Assembly: GCA_002729495.1 (NCBI GenBank) | Contig: PBYE01000068.1 | Location: 1-43,483, forward strand | Origin: Chromatiales bacterium | GTDB taxonomy: Bacteria > Pseudomonadota > Gammaproteobacteria > Steroidobacterales > GCA-2729495 | Length of the DNA stretch: 43,483 nt | Direction: 5' to 3' | Shown here: positions 9,478-17,254 of the stretch, one piece after another | Layout of the letters: every line of letters begins with the position of its first letter | Position numbering within the stretch: the stretch's first letter is position 1 | Made by a program: the position numbers and the translations under genes | The notes under the pieces: model-generated | What the model was told of the DNA's origin: nothing | The model's database searches: none | What the model saw: the letters and a program-made list of their open reading frames with translations, nothing else

Positions 9478-9969
9478 CTAGCTTCCGGTACGACTCAGCA
9501 GCAGGGTGCAGTTGACACGCCCCGAACCGGCCAGGTCCACATTCGCCGTCGCCGCAGTCATGCCATAGGTCTGTTGCAACTCGCCAATCCATTCGACGAG
9601 CACATCGAACGGGGCGCCTTCGAGCCGCAGGCGCACCGCGGTATCACCTTCGGGTTGATTACGTTTTAAATAGGCTGCCAGCTGGCGGTTACGGGTAGTG
9701 CGATCAATGATAACCACGATAGACTCGTTGCGGCCCTGCACCGAGCTGCGCTGAGAAGCCTGCCCGGGCCGCACCTGGCTGGCTATTTCCTGCAGGCTGG
9801 TGAGTTGCGCCTGTTTTTCTGCAACCCGTTCTTCGAGTCGTGCACTGCCGGCAAAAATAGGCTGTATGACGGCCAACCAGAGCAGTGCGATCACAACGAC
9901 CACTCCACAGGCCGCAACCATGATGCGTTCCCGCGGAGCCAGTTGCTCAAACCATTCCAGGATAATCAT
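9478..9969 (-). CDS. gspM: Type II secretion system protein GspM
   Basis: A 163-residue inner-membrane platform protein that pairs with GspL. It has the GspM layout: a short cytoplasmic start with the LAPRERIM block, one transmembrane helix (VAACGVVVVIALLWLAVI), a coiled-coil-like stretch with EERVAEKQAQLTSLQEIA, then a small periplasmic ferredoxin-like domain. The size is typical. The ATG overlaps the gspL stop in an ATGA arrangement, so translation is probably coupled. Confidence 0.88.
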   Translation of the reverse strand: MIILEWFEQLAPRERIMVAACGVVVVIALLWLAVIQPIFAGSARLEERVAEKQAQLTSLQEIASQVRPGQASQRSSVQGRNESIVVIIDRTTRNRQLAAYLKRNQPEGDTAVRLRLEGAPFDVLVEWIGELQQTYGMTAATANVDLAGSGRVNCTLLLSRTGS

Positions 9970-11252
9970 TGCGTACTCGCCATGATTTGCATCCGGCCCT
10001 CGACTGCATCGTCCTTCGGGTTGGCTGACTGGATTTCGGCAGTAAACTTACCCGGTCCGCTAATCAGCGCGCGAAGTTGGTCCAGGGCTTCCACGTTCGG
10101 TGCTACCAGTTGCACGTCAACTATGCCGCTGCGAAAACTCAGCGTCTGCATCTTTATTCCGGGTGTTTCCGCAAATGCGATTGATAGCGCTTCGAGCGCC
10201 TCAACGAAGCCGGGTCCGCTAACAATTGCTTCCGGACTTGTCGTTCCCAGCCGGGAGCTCAATTCATTCCAGGGATCGCCCACCTCGCCGAGATTGTTAA
10301 ACGTTGCGCGCAGTACGCTGTCAGCCGCCTGGTCCAGCGCCGCTTCCTGCCGGCTAAGTTGAAAGTAACTGGCGCCCTGGAAGATGAGGACCAGCAGGAC
10401 AAATGCGGCGAGCAAAGTTGCGGCGGGTTGCCAGTGTTTCCAGTGGGCGCCTAGCTCTACCTTTCTTGCGTATTTGCCCTGGAGCAGGTTGACGCCACGG
10501 TTGACAACGACTTCACCCGCCATGCGCGGTAAAGCGCCTTCGGCCAGGATCTTGATGTCCAGGTTTTCGGCGCGCATACGCAGCCGCTCCCACGACTCCT
10601 GGTGTCGTTCATGTACGTCCGCTTTGCAATAGATCAGCAAATTGACGGGTGCGACAGAAACATCATCTTCTTCATCTTCTTCTTCATCATCGAGATCAGC
10701 GGTCTGCTGCTCGAGCAGCAGGTCAAGCACGATGCTCATGGAGGCGGCATCAGCCACGGTGATTTGGCCCGCGGTGTCGCGGATGATGACGCTGTCGTCA
10801 TCAACATAGACCGATATCGTCGCGGGTACCGTTGCGATCCCGTCGCTTTCCGCATACACCGCATCGGCCCTGATATCGTTCTCGGCCAGCTTTTCCAGCC
10901 AGTCGTCCATGAGGTCGATGGCAACGACTGCGACAGGAATAAGGCCGGAGTCATTGCGCTTGTCGCAGGCAAAGTGCTGTGCCTCGACGTCGCCTGCCAG
11001 CTGCTCCTCGAGCGCGAAGGGCAGCGCCTGGCGAATTTTGGCAGCCGACTTCAGCGGTATGTCCGCGCTAAGGCGCAACACGCGGGTCGCCGGGACCAGG
11101 ACAACGACTTTGCGGTTTTCGGTGAGTACGCTTGCCTGGTTAAGGCTGCCACTGCCCGGATCGCTGATGCGCGCGCCGGTGTTATCCACGACCACCCATT
11201 CGGCGGGGCCGGCACTCGCGTCGGGCAGTCGTATTACCAGTGATTCAGCCAT
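9966..11252 (-). CDS. gspL: Type II secretion system protein GspL
   Basis: A 428-residue platform protein that recruits the GspE ATPase. The N-terminal actin-like cytoplasmic domain has the family blocks VVVLVPATRVLRL and ALPFALEEQLAGDVE. A single transmembrane helix (ATLLAAFVLLVLIF) precedes the periplasmic domain that binds GspM. An acidic run of about 12 Asp/Glu residues near residues 185-196 lies in the cytoplasmic part, in a place where homologues usually have a loop; at DNA level it is a near-repetitive cttctt/catcat tract on the plus strand. GspK ends 2 nt before it starts. Its partner gspE is not in the window. Confidence 0.9.
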   Translation of the reverse strand: MAESLVIRLPDASAGPAEWVVVDNTGARISDPGSGSLNQASVLTENRKVVVLVPATRVLRLSADIPLKSAAKIRQALPFALEEQLAGDVEAQHFACDKRNDSGLIPVAVVAIDLMDDWLEKLAENDIRADAVYAESDGIATVPATISVYVDDDSVIIRDTAGQITVADAASMSIVLDLLLEQQTADLDDEEEDEEDDVSVAPVNLLIYCKADVHERHQESWERLRMRAENLDIKILAEGALPRMAGEVVVNRGVNLLQGKYARKVELGAHWKHWQPAATLLAAFVLLVLIFQGASYFQLSRQEAALDQAADSVLRATFNNLGEVGDPWNELSSRLGTTSPEAIVSGPGFVEALEALSIAFAETPGIKMQTLSFRSGIVDVQLVAPNVEALDQLRALISGPGKFTAEIQSANPKDDAVEGRMQIMASTQ

Positions 11253-11254
11253 TT

Positions 11255-12280
11255 CTACTCGATACCGAAGGAGCGTATACGGGTGATTACATCATTCGAA
11301 GCGGAACGGTCCAGCAAACTGTACATAGACAGCACGGAACTGCCAATCCCGACAAGGACCCGCAGCTCGAAACAACTGCTATTAACGGCCGCATAACCGC
11401 CCTGCTGTACATCGGGGGGCAGTCCGCTCACCTCGCCCAGATCTTTGAAACCCGTGTTTTGCGCTTCCTCGACCCAGACTTCTGCCTGCGATTCGGTGAT
11501 ACTCGGGCCCAGCGCCTGGATGACGGGCGCGGACGCAAAATTCAGGTTTACGGCTGTCACGGAGGTGGTGCCGAGGCCTGTGCCGCACCATCCCGGCGGC
11601 AACGCCGTCACGTAATCCCTGAGCGTATCGTAAACCTCTTCGTCCACGTCACGCACGGAACGTAATTCGCTCGCACTGACGAAGTAGTCGTTGGCGGGAC
11701 GGAACGGCACTTCCAGTGACGTGTAGGCACCGTCTTCGGCCCCCGACCGGTAGGGCACCGTGTCGTTGTCGATCCAGTCGATAATGTTGTCGAGGATCCT
11801 GCGGTCTAATTGCAGGTCGTTAAACAGCCGGTCGAACTGGTCGATAGCGTTTTGATCAGGACCCTGGCCGCTGCTCGCAGGACTAACGAGGTTATTCAGG
11901 TTCAACCGTGAATGGGCATCCTGCAGCCAGCCCTGCATCTGACCGAGCACCAGGTCCTCGATACCGATCGTTACGGGTTGATTGAACGGGGAGTCGGGGG
12001 GTGTTGCCCATTCCTCTTCCGCATCTTCTTCTACGTAGTAGTCGGCGTTCGGGTTGCCGTCGTCGAGCAGGACTTCAATGGCCACCGCTTCGGCACCGAG
12101 CGCAAACAATCGAGCCTGTTCCTGGGCGAGCAGGGTTTCGGTGCGCCGCATACTGACCCGGCTGTCCCAGGAAAGTTTTGCCGCGATCGCGGTCGCAAGC
12201 GCGACCAGCAGGATCGCGGTCACCAGCGCCACGCCACTCTGGCGTTGCTTCGGTACCGTGCTTAGGTGCTTCCTTTGCAT
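11255..12280 (-). CDS. gspK: Type II secretion minor pseudopilin GspK
   Basis: A 341-residue minor pseudopilin, the large tip subunit of the pseudopilus. After a short basic leader the hydrophobic segment GVALVTAILLVALATAIA follows. Position +5 of the mature protein is Thr rather than Glu, as expected for GspK, the known exception among pseudopilins. The large globular part contains LQDAHSRLNLNNL and the IIDWIDND block followed by GAEDGAYTS, both diagnostic of GspK. An acidic patch (VEEDAEEE) lies near residues 80-90. The ATG overlaps the gspJ stop by 1 nt. Confidence 0.92.
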   Translation of the reverse strand: MQRKHLSTVPKQRQSGVALVTAILLVALATAIAAKLSWDSRVSMRRTETLLAQEQARLFALGAEAVAIEVLLDDGNPNADYYVEEDAEEEWATPPDSPFNQPVTIGIEDLVLGQMQGWLQDAHSRLNLNNLVSPASSGQGPDQNAIDQFDRLFNDLQLDRRILDNIIDWIDNDTVPYRSGAEDGAYTSLEVPFRPANDYFVSASELRSVRDVDEEVYDTLRDYVTALPPGWCGTGLGTTSVTAVNLNFASAPVIQALGPSITESQAEVWVEEAQNTGFKDLGEVSGLPPDVQQGGYAAVNSSCFELRVLVGIGSSVLSMYSLLDRSASNDVITRIRSFGIE

Positions 12281-12897
12281 CAGCCTGCCATCTCGACGAG
12301 GCGAATGACTTCACCAAAGGAATCCAGCAGGAAACGGAAACGTACCGCGCTGGGGAGCAGGGTGACCTTGGAATTGGCCGGCGGCCAGTCCTGTTGCCAC
12401 TCGCCCTTTTCATCAAGAAATTCGATATCGAATTCCTCTACACCGGTTAGTATTTCCTGCTCGCGTGCTTCCATCCCGAGTACGCGGTCCATCACCGGCC
12501 AGTAATCCCGGTACAGAATTCTCTCGTCTTCGTTGTAGCGGTACTGGACTCTCTGCAGAGTGCCACGCTTGAATTCTGCCGGATTTCGCCAGCCATCCCG
12601 GCTTAAGCGCATCGCGATATCGTTGCCGGGATCAGTAAACAGGGCGGGCAACCGGTCGCGTCCGAGTTCATCCCGGACATCGCGCGGGAAGATCTGCGTG
12701 AGGTCGGTTTGCAGGTAGCGCACAGTCCGCTGCAGTGATTCGAGTTCACCCTGGCGTACCAGCATGATTTCACGCTGCAACATGATGTACTGGGTGCCGC
12801 CGTACATGGCGGCGGCCAGGAATACGAATATGGCCATCGCGACCAGCAGTTCGATCAGCGTGAAACCCGGTGCCGTACTTTTAGGGTAAGTCAGCAC
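12280..12897 (-). CDS. gspJ: Type II secretion minor pseudopilin GspJ
   Basis: A 205-residue minor pseudopilin. The prepilin peptidase site and helix read PGFTLIELLVAMAIFVFLAA, with Glu at +5. The body has the GspJ features QREIMLVRQGELESLQRTVR and a C-terminal half rich in beta strands. With GspI and GspK it forms the tip that starts pseudopilus assembly. The start codon is GTG at 12897, overlapping the gspI stop by 1 nt. Confidence 0.9.
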   Translation of the reverse strand: MLTYPKSTAPGFTLIELLVAMAIFVFLAAAMYGGTQYIMLQREIMLVRQGELESLQRTVRYLQTDLTQIFPRDVRDELGRDRLPALFTDPGNDIAMRLSRDGWRNPAEFKRGTLQRVQYRYNEDERILYRDYWPVMDRVLGMEAREQEILTGVEEFDIEFLDEKGEWQQDWPPANSKVTLLPSAVRFRFLLDSFGEVIRLVEMAG

Positions 12898-13421
12898 TAT
12901 TGCCGCACTCCCTCATCCGCTTGCTCGTCGCCAATATCCACGAAGCTGCCGTCAGTCGCGCCTGACTTCAGCAGGCTTGCGCTGGAATTTTTGCTGCTCT
13001 CGCCTGGAATCGGCTGGCTGGGAATAGGCTGGTTATTCTGGGTAGTACCGGGCGGGCGTCGCAGTACGCCGGTTGCGAGGGCGACTTCGCGGTCGGGTTC
13101 GTCCTCGGTCGTGACCCGGACAATGACCTGCAGTATGTCGTTACTGCGAGGGTTGAATTCCATGGAGTAGAGCCAGGTAATGCCGGCCATTTCGGCCTCG
13201 CCCTGGCTTTTCTCACCCGTCGGAAAATTGCCGCTAATGCGCATCCTGGTGATCTCGTCGAAGGCTACCCAGCTCGCGAAGGTTTTTTCCTGCATCAATA
13301 TCGCGGCCCCGACCATCTGCTGCAGACTGCCGTACATCGCCATGAACGCAACGACGACGACGGCCAGCGCGACCAGCACCTCGATGAGCGTGAAGCCGTT
13401 TGCCTGTCTTTCAGTATTCAT
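12897..13421 (-). CDS. gspI: Type II secretion minor pseudopilin GspI
   Basis: A 174-residue minor pseudopilin with the processing site NGFTLIEVLVALAVVVVAFM (Glu at +5). It has a GspI-like ASWVAFDEITRMRI block, and the middle part keeps the GITWLYSMEF strand seen in this family. The C-terminal ~50 residues are a Pro/Ser/Asn-rich low-complexity tail that most GspI proteins lack. The ATG at 13421 is preferred to an upstream TTG at 13436. It overlaps the gspH 3' end by 11 nt. Confidence 0.88.
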   Translation of the reverse strand: MNTERQANGFTLIEVLVALAVVVVAFMAMYGSLQQMVGAAILMQEKTFASWVAFDEITRMRISGNFPTGEKSQGEAEMAGITWLYSMEFNPRSNDILQVIVRVTTEDEPDREVALATGVLRRPPGTTQNNQPIPSQPIPGESSKNSSASLLKSGATDGSFVDIGDEQADEGVRQ

Positions 13422-14019
13422 CGGGGATGACTTCAATGGTGCCCTCGGTCTCTACATCAAGGACGATGCCCCTGGAAGCGAAGGCCGGCCTTAAGCGCAC
13501 CTGGAAGGGTGGTTCGACATCGCCGCTGGACAAAAGGAAAATATGTGGCCGGTAGCGCTCGGCTTCATCTGCGTCGGCGTCCTCCTCGTCTTCATCGGCA
13601 AAGATGCCCTCGCTGCGCTCAAACTTGAGCAAGACTTCTTTCCCCTCGATTTCGAGTTCGACCCGAATGTCTTCGCCAAGATCCCGCGGTTTCAATAACT
13701 GGTCGTTATCCAGTGGCAGCCATGCCCACGCCTGGCCGCCGTTCTTGTCAATATAGCTTTCCTGGGCGGAAAACTCGTAGCCGCTCTGATAGAAGCGGAT
13801 GCCGAGTTCCCGTCCCTGGATCCCGGCTTCTTCGAAAGCCAGTGTCAGCAGCACTTCCAGGCGACGGGCATGCTCGCCGGTTTCGTCCTCGCTGAATGAG
13901 CCAAACGATAGCGTAAAGATGGAAACCAGTACGCCGATGACAACGATCACGACGACCAGTTCAAGCAGGGTAAAACCACCCGAAAGACGACGAATTGCCG
14001 GGGAGCGGGGCGGGCGCAT
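13411..14019 (-). CDS. gspH: Type II secretion minor pseudopilin GspH
   Basis: A 202-residue minor pseudopilin with cleavage region GGFTLLELVVVIVVIGVLVS and Glu at +5. The frame stays open upstream to 14160, but the ATG at 14019 gives a normal short leader (MRPPRSPAIRRLSG) and leaves gspG intact, so it is chosen. The globular domain has the EEAGIQGRELGIRFYQSGYE block typical of GspH/XcpU. An Asp/Glu-rich insertion lies near residues 140-154. It is 25 nt downstream of gspG. Confidence 0.9.
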   Translation of the reverse strand: MRPPRSPAIRRLSGGFTLLELVVVIVVIGVLVSIFTLSFGSFSEDETGEHARRLEVLLTLAFEEAGIQGRELGIRFYQSGYEFSAQESYIDKNGGQAWAWLPLDNDQLLKPRDLGEDIRVELEIEGKEVLLKFERSEGIFADEDEEDADADEAERYRPHIFLLSSGDVEPPFQVRLRPAFASRGIVLDVETEGTIEVIPDEY

Positions 14020-14044
14020 GACGGATTTCCGCTGCACCCCCGGG

Positions 14045-14470
14045 TTATTCGTCGGCCCAGTTACCGAGGTCGGCGTCCAGTCCTTCCCCGCCTTCCTGGC
14101 CATCACGGCCATAGGAGTAGAGATCGTAGTCGCCACGCTCGCCGGGCGCGCGGTACTCAAACTCGTTGTTCCATGAGTCGCGTGGAATTGAATCTATATA
14201 ACCCCGGTTACGGCCCGGCGGTTCGATTAGAATCTCGAGCCCTTGCTCGGTCGTAGGGTAACGCGAGTGATTCATGCGATAGGTGTCCAGCGCAACGCTC
14301 AGGTTGCGAATCTGGATACGGGTCGCGGTAACTTCGGCATCATCCAGCACGCCAAATACGTTAGGTGCGATAAGACTGACGAGAATCCCCAGGATAATCA
14401 CGACAACCATAATCTCGATCAGCGTGAAGCCTCTTTGTAATCCCTTTCTTACTACTTTGAAGCTTTGCAT
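14045..14470 (-). CDS. gspG: Type II secretion major pseudopilin GspG
   Basis: A 141-residue major pseudopilin, the main subunit of the pseudopilus fibre. The signature GFTLIEIMVVVIILGILVSL contains the peptidase site and Glu+5. The rest matches the GspG family closely (NLSVALDTYRMNHSRYPTTE, PRDSWNNEFEYRAPGERG, DLYSYGRDG), including the acidic C-terminus that forms the calcium site in GspG. It is the first gene of the operon. AGGAAAG stands 5-6 nt before the ATG, and a TATAAT-type promoter lies about 90 bp upstream. Confidence 0.96.
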   Translation of the reverse strand: MQSFKVVRKGLQRGFTLIEIMVVVIILGILVSLIAPNVFGVLDDAEVTATRIQIRNLSVALDTYRMNHSRYPTTEQGLEILIEPPGRNRGYIDSIPRDSWNNEFEYRAPGERGDYDLYSYGRDGQEGGEGLDADLGNWADE

Positions 14471-14560
14471 TGTCTTTCCTGTGCTGGAATGCAGGTGGCG
14501 TCCTGCCTAGGGCGCGGATACTGCCAGACAACCGGCAACGCGCAACTGGTCAGGCGATAA

Positions 14561-14589
14561 ATTATAAATTATTCACTAGGTATATGGAA
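14561..14589 (-). promoter_or_regulatory. Candidate sigma70 promoter of the gsp operon
   Basis: On the minus strand a perfect -10 TATAAT (14561-14566) stands 17 nt from a weak -35 TTCCAT (14584-14589). The predicted start of transcription is about 80-85 nt before gspG. The -35 match is poor, so an activator or another site may be involved. Confidence 0.4.
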
Positions 14590-14689
14590 TAAGCTATTAA
14601 AAATTAGGGTAAAAATACCATCAGTTCTGCATCTGTTATGCAGCCGCCTGCCGGGCTTCAGACGCACTTTGCGCAGCAGGAAACAACCG

Positions 14690-14717
14690 TTCCGTAACGC
14701 GGGACAGCAGGTATAAT
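14690..14717 (+). promoter_or_regulatory. Candidate promoter of fabG
   Basis: A perfect -10 TATAAT at 14712-14717 is preceded, at 16 nt, by a weak -35 TTCCGT (14690-14695). Transcription would begin near 14724, giving a leader of about 50 nt before the fabG ATG. Confidence 0.45.
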
Positions 14718-14775
14718 CCGGGCGCGCAGCCACAAGGGCTGACTCTGAAAATATATTTTCAAACAGGGACAGCAC

Positions 14776-15549
14776 ATGTCCGGGCAAGCTTTTCTTGATG
14801 ACCGTTTCTCGCTTGAGGGTCAGGTGGCACTGGTCACCGGCGCTTCGCGTGGCATCGGCGCGGCTATCGCTGACGACCTTGCGGCGGCGGGCGCAATGGT
14901 AATAGGTACGGCAACGAGCGAAGCTGGTGCCGGTGCGATCGGCGAGCGGCTGGCACAGGCCGGTTGCAAGGGCCGCGGGGCAGTTCTGGACGTTGCCGAC
15001 CGGGAAGCATCGGCTGCATTGGTTAAAGGAATTGCCGGCACGGAAGGCGCAGTAACAATACTCGTAAATAACGCGGGTATTGCCCGGGATAACCTGCTGA
15101 TGCGCATGAAAGATGAGGAATGGGACGACCTGATTGCGACCAACCTGACTAGCGTTTATCAACTATCCAAGTGCTGCCTGCGCGGGATGATGAAAGCGCG
15201 GGGCGGGCGGATTATTAGTATTGCGTCCGTCGTTGGCGTTATGGGTAACGCGGGCCAGGCGAACTACGCGGCTGCGAAGGCAGGTATCATCGGGTTCAGC
15301 AAGTCCATGGCGCGTGAAGTCGGATCACGTGGTATCACGGTGAATGTTATTGCCCCCGGGTTTGTCCAGACGGACATGACCGAGGCGCTGGGCGATGAAC
15401 AGCGAGACGAGCTGGTACGGCAGGTACCGCTGAACCGCTTGGGGCGCACGGACGATATTTCCAGTGCGGTGCTGTTTCTTGCCTCTTCCGCCGGGGCGTA
15501 TATCACCGGAGAAACGCTGCACGTTAATGGCGGAATGTACATGATTTAA
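14776..15549 (+). CDS. fabG: 3-oxoacyl-[ACP] reductase FabG
   Basis: A 257-residue short-chain dehydrogenase that reduces 3-oxoacyl-ACP with NADPH in fatty-acid elongation. It shows the cofactor motif TGASRGIGAAIA, NNAGIARDNLLMRM, and the catalytic Ser-Tyr-Lys set, with Y164 and K168 in NYAAAKAG. NVIAPGFVQTDMTE and the C-terminal HVNGGMYM are FabG-typical. AGGGA stands before the ATG. The neighbours acpP and fabF confirm the role. plsX, fabH and fabD, which usually precede fabG, are absent; gspG lies there instead. Confidence 0.96.
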   Translation: MSGQAFLDDRFSLEGQVALVTGASRGIGAAIADDLAAAGAMVIGTATSEAGAGAIGERLAQAGCKGRGAVLDVADREASAALVKGIAGTEGAVTILVNNAGIARDNLLMRMKDEEWDDLIATNLTSVYQLSKCCLRGMMKARGGRIISIASVVGVMGNAGQANYAAAKAGIIGFSKSMAREVGSRGITVNVIAPGFVQTDMTEALGDEQRDELVRQVPLNRLGRTDDISSAVLFLASSAGAYITGETLHVNGGMYMI

Positions 15550-15715
15550 GAGTCGGAGGCTGGAAGTCTCCGTGTTGTAAGGGATTGAGCCTTCGGGCAC
15601 AGATTTGCCATTTAGATAGAAACCGGACTTCCCACAAAATGCCGCGTCCCTTAGAATACGCAGCCATCCATTGTGTTATGACCAGCATGATCCTTGTAGA
15701 GGGCACTAGAAGACT

Positions 15716-15955
15716 ATGAGCAACATTGAAGAGCAAGTAAAAAACATCGTCGCCGAGCAACTCGGCGTAAAAGGGGAAGAGGTAAAAAATGCGTCTTCCT
15801 TCGTCGATGATCTTGGAGCGGATTCGCTCGATACGGTGGAACTGGTCATGGCGCTCGAAGAGGAATTCGAGACCGAGATTCCGGACGAGGAAGCCGAGAA
15901 GATCACCACGGTTCAGCAGGCGATCGATTTCATCAATAAGAACTCCGGCGGTTAG
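15716..15955 (+). CDS. acpP: Acyl carrier protein AcpP
   Basis: A 79-residue acidic acyl carrier protein. The phosphopantetheine site is Ser37 in [20 protein letters not shown], the canonical motif. It carries the growing acyl chain for FabG and FabF. The 166-bp gap after fabG contains a small hairpin (CGGAG at 15554, CTCCG at 15568) and a TAGAAT box at 15652, so acpP may have its own promoter, as is common for this highly expressed gene. Confidence 0.98.
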   Translation: MSNIEEQVKNIVAEQLGVKGEEVKNASSFVDDLGADSLDTVELVMALEEEFETEIPDEEAEKITTVQQAIDFINKNSGG

Positions 15956-16001
15956 CTTTTAAGCTGGCCACACGGCAGGCAATCTAAGCGGAATTCCAAC
16001 C

Positions 16002-17249
16002 ATGAGCAGGCGACGCGTCGTCGTTACTGGCATGGGCACGATTGCGCCCGTCGGTAACGATACACAGACCGCGTGGACTAATGCAGTCGAAGGTAAGAGT
16101 GGCATTGGCCCGATTACCGGCTTCGATGCGTCCCGGTTCAGTACCCGGTTCGCCGGTTCCATTAAGGACTTCGATATTTCCGATTACATGGCGTCGAAAG
16201 AAGCCCGCAAGATAGACACGTTCATGCACTATGGGATTGCGGCCGCGCATGATGCCGTCGAGAACTCCGGGATCGAGATCAGTGACGATAATCGCAACCG
16301 TATCGGAATCGCGATGGGTTCCGGGATCGGCGGGATCGGCACCATCGAAGGCAATTACAACAAGTATTCCGAGTCCGACAACAATCCCAAGCGTATATCG
16401 CCATTTTTTGTCCCCGGCAGCATCATCAACATGATTTCCGGGCACGTGTCTATCCAGTATGGCCTGGGTGGGCCGAATTTAGCCCTCGTCACCGCCTGTA
16501 CAACATCAACACACTGTATTGGCATTGCCGGGCGCACCATTGCTTACGGTGATGCCGATATCATGATTGCCGGTGGCGCCGAGCACGCGACGACGGTGCT
16601 GGGTATCGGTGGCTTCTGTTCCGCACGTGCACTGTCAACCCGCAACGATGACCCGGAGGCCGCCAGCCGGCCATGGGACAAAGACCGTGATGGGTTTGTG
16701 CTGAGCGATGGTGGCGCCTGCCTGCTGCTGGAAGAACTCGAACACGCAAAGGCTCGCGGCGCGACAATCTACGCCGAGCTTTGCGGTTTTGGTATGAGCG
16801 GTGATGCACACCATATAACTGCGCCGCCCGAGGACGGCAATGGCGCTGCCCGGTGCATGGAAGCTGCGATTAAGGATGCGGGTGTCGACGCACCGGAAGT
16901 CGATTACGTTAACGCGCATGGCACCTCAACGCCGTTGGGCGACGTTGCGGAAACGCGGGCACTGAAGTCGACCTTCGGTGATCACGCGAATAAGCTTGCG
17001 GTAAGCTCGACCAAATCGACCACGGGCCATTTGCTGGGTGCAGCAGGTGCGGTCGAAGCTGTATTCTGCGTCATGGCGCTGCACGATCAGGTCATTCCGC
17101 CCACCATTAACCTGGAGAGCCCGGGTGAAGAGTGCGATCTGGATTACGTGCCAAATACAGCCAGGGACGCAGAATTGAATGTGGTTATTTCAAACTCATT
17201 TGGTTTCGGCGGCACGAACGGCAGCCTGCTTTTCAAACGATTTACCTGA
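16002..17249 (+). CDS. fabF: Beta-ketoacyl-ACP synthase II FabF
   Basis: A 415-residue condensing enzyme of fatty-acid elongation. The Cys-His-His triad is visible: C166 in VTACTTSTHC, His in NAHGTSTPLGD and His in KSTTGHLLGAAGA. The length and the GSGIGGIGTIE block fit FabF rather than FabB. It lies 46 nt after acpP. The pabB gene begins 5 nt after its stop. Confidence 0.97.
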   Translation: MSRRRVVVTGMGTIAPVGNDTQTAWTNAVEGKSGIGPITGFDASRFSTRFAGSIKDFDISDYMASKEARKIDTFMHYGIAAAHDAVENSGIEISDDNRNRIGIAMGSGIGGIGTIEGNYNKYSESDNNPKRISPFFVPGSIINMISGHVSIQYGLGGPNLALVTACTTSTHCIGIAGRTIAYGDADIMIAGGAEHATTVLGIGGFCSARALSTRNDDPEAASRPWDKDRDGFVLSDGGACLLLEELEHAKARGATIYAELCGFGMSGDAHHITAPPEDGNGAARCMEAAIKDAGVDAPEVDYVNAHGTSTPLGDVAETRALKSTFGDHANKLAVSSTKSTTGHLLGAAGAVEAVFCVMALHDQVIPPTINLESPGEECDLDYVPNTARDAELNVVISNSFGFGGTNGSLLFKRFT

Positions 17250-17254
17250 CGCCA

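Larger units (their letters stand above)
14471..14775. other. Divergent control region between gspG and fabG
   Basis: A 305-bp non-coding region between two divergently read operons. The gspG-proximal half is strongly AT-rich (about 14558-14630) and holds a candidate promoter for gsp. The fabG-proximal half holds a perfect TATAAT for fabG. No gene of convincing quality is seen on either strand. Confidence 0.7.

Noticed and set aside
13411-14160. Long form of gspH starting at 14160
   Set aside because: It would overlap gspG by more than 100 nt and add a 47-residue leader foreign to pseudopilins.
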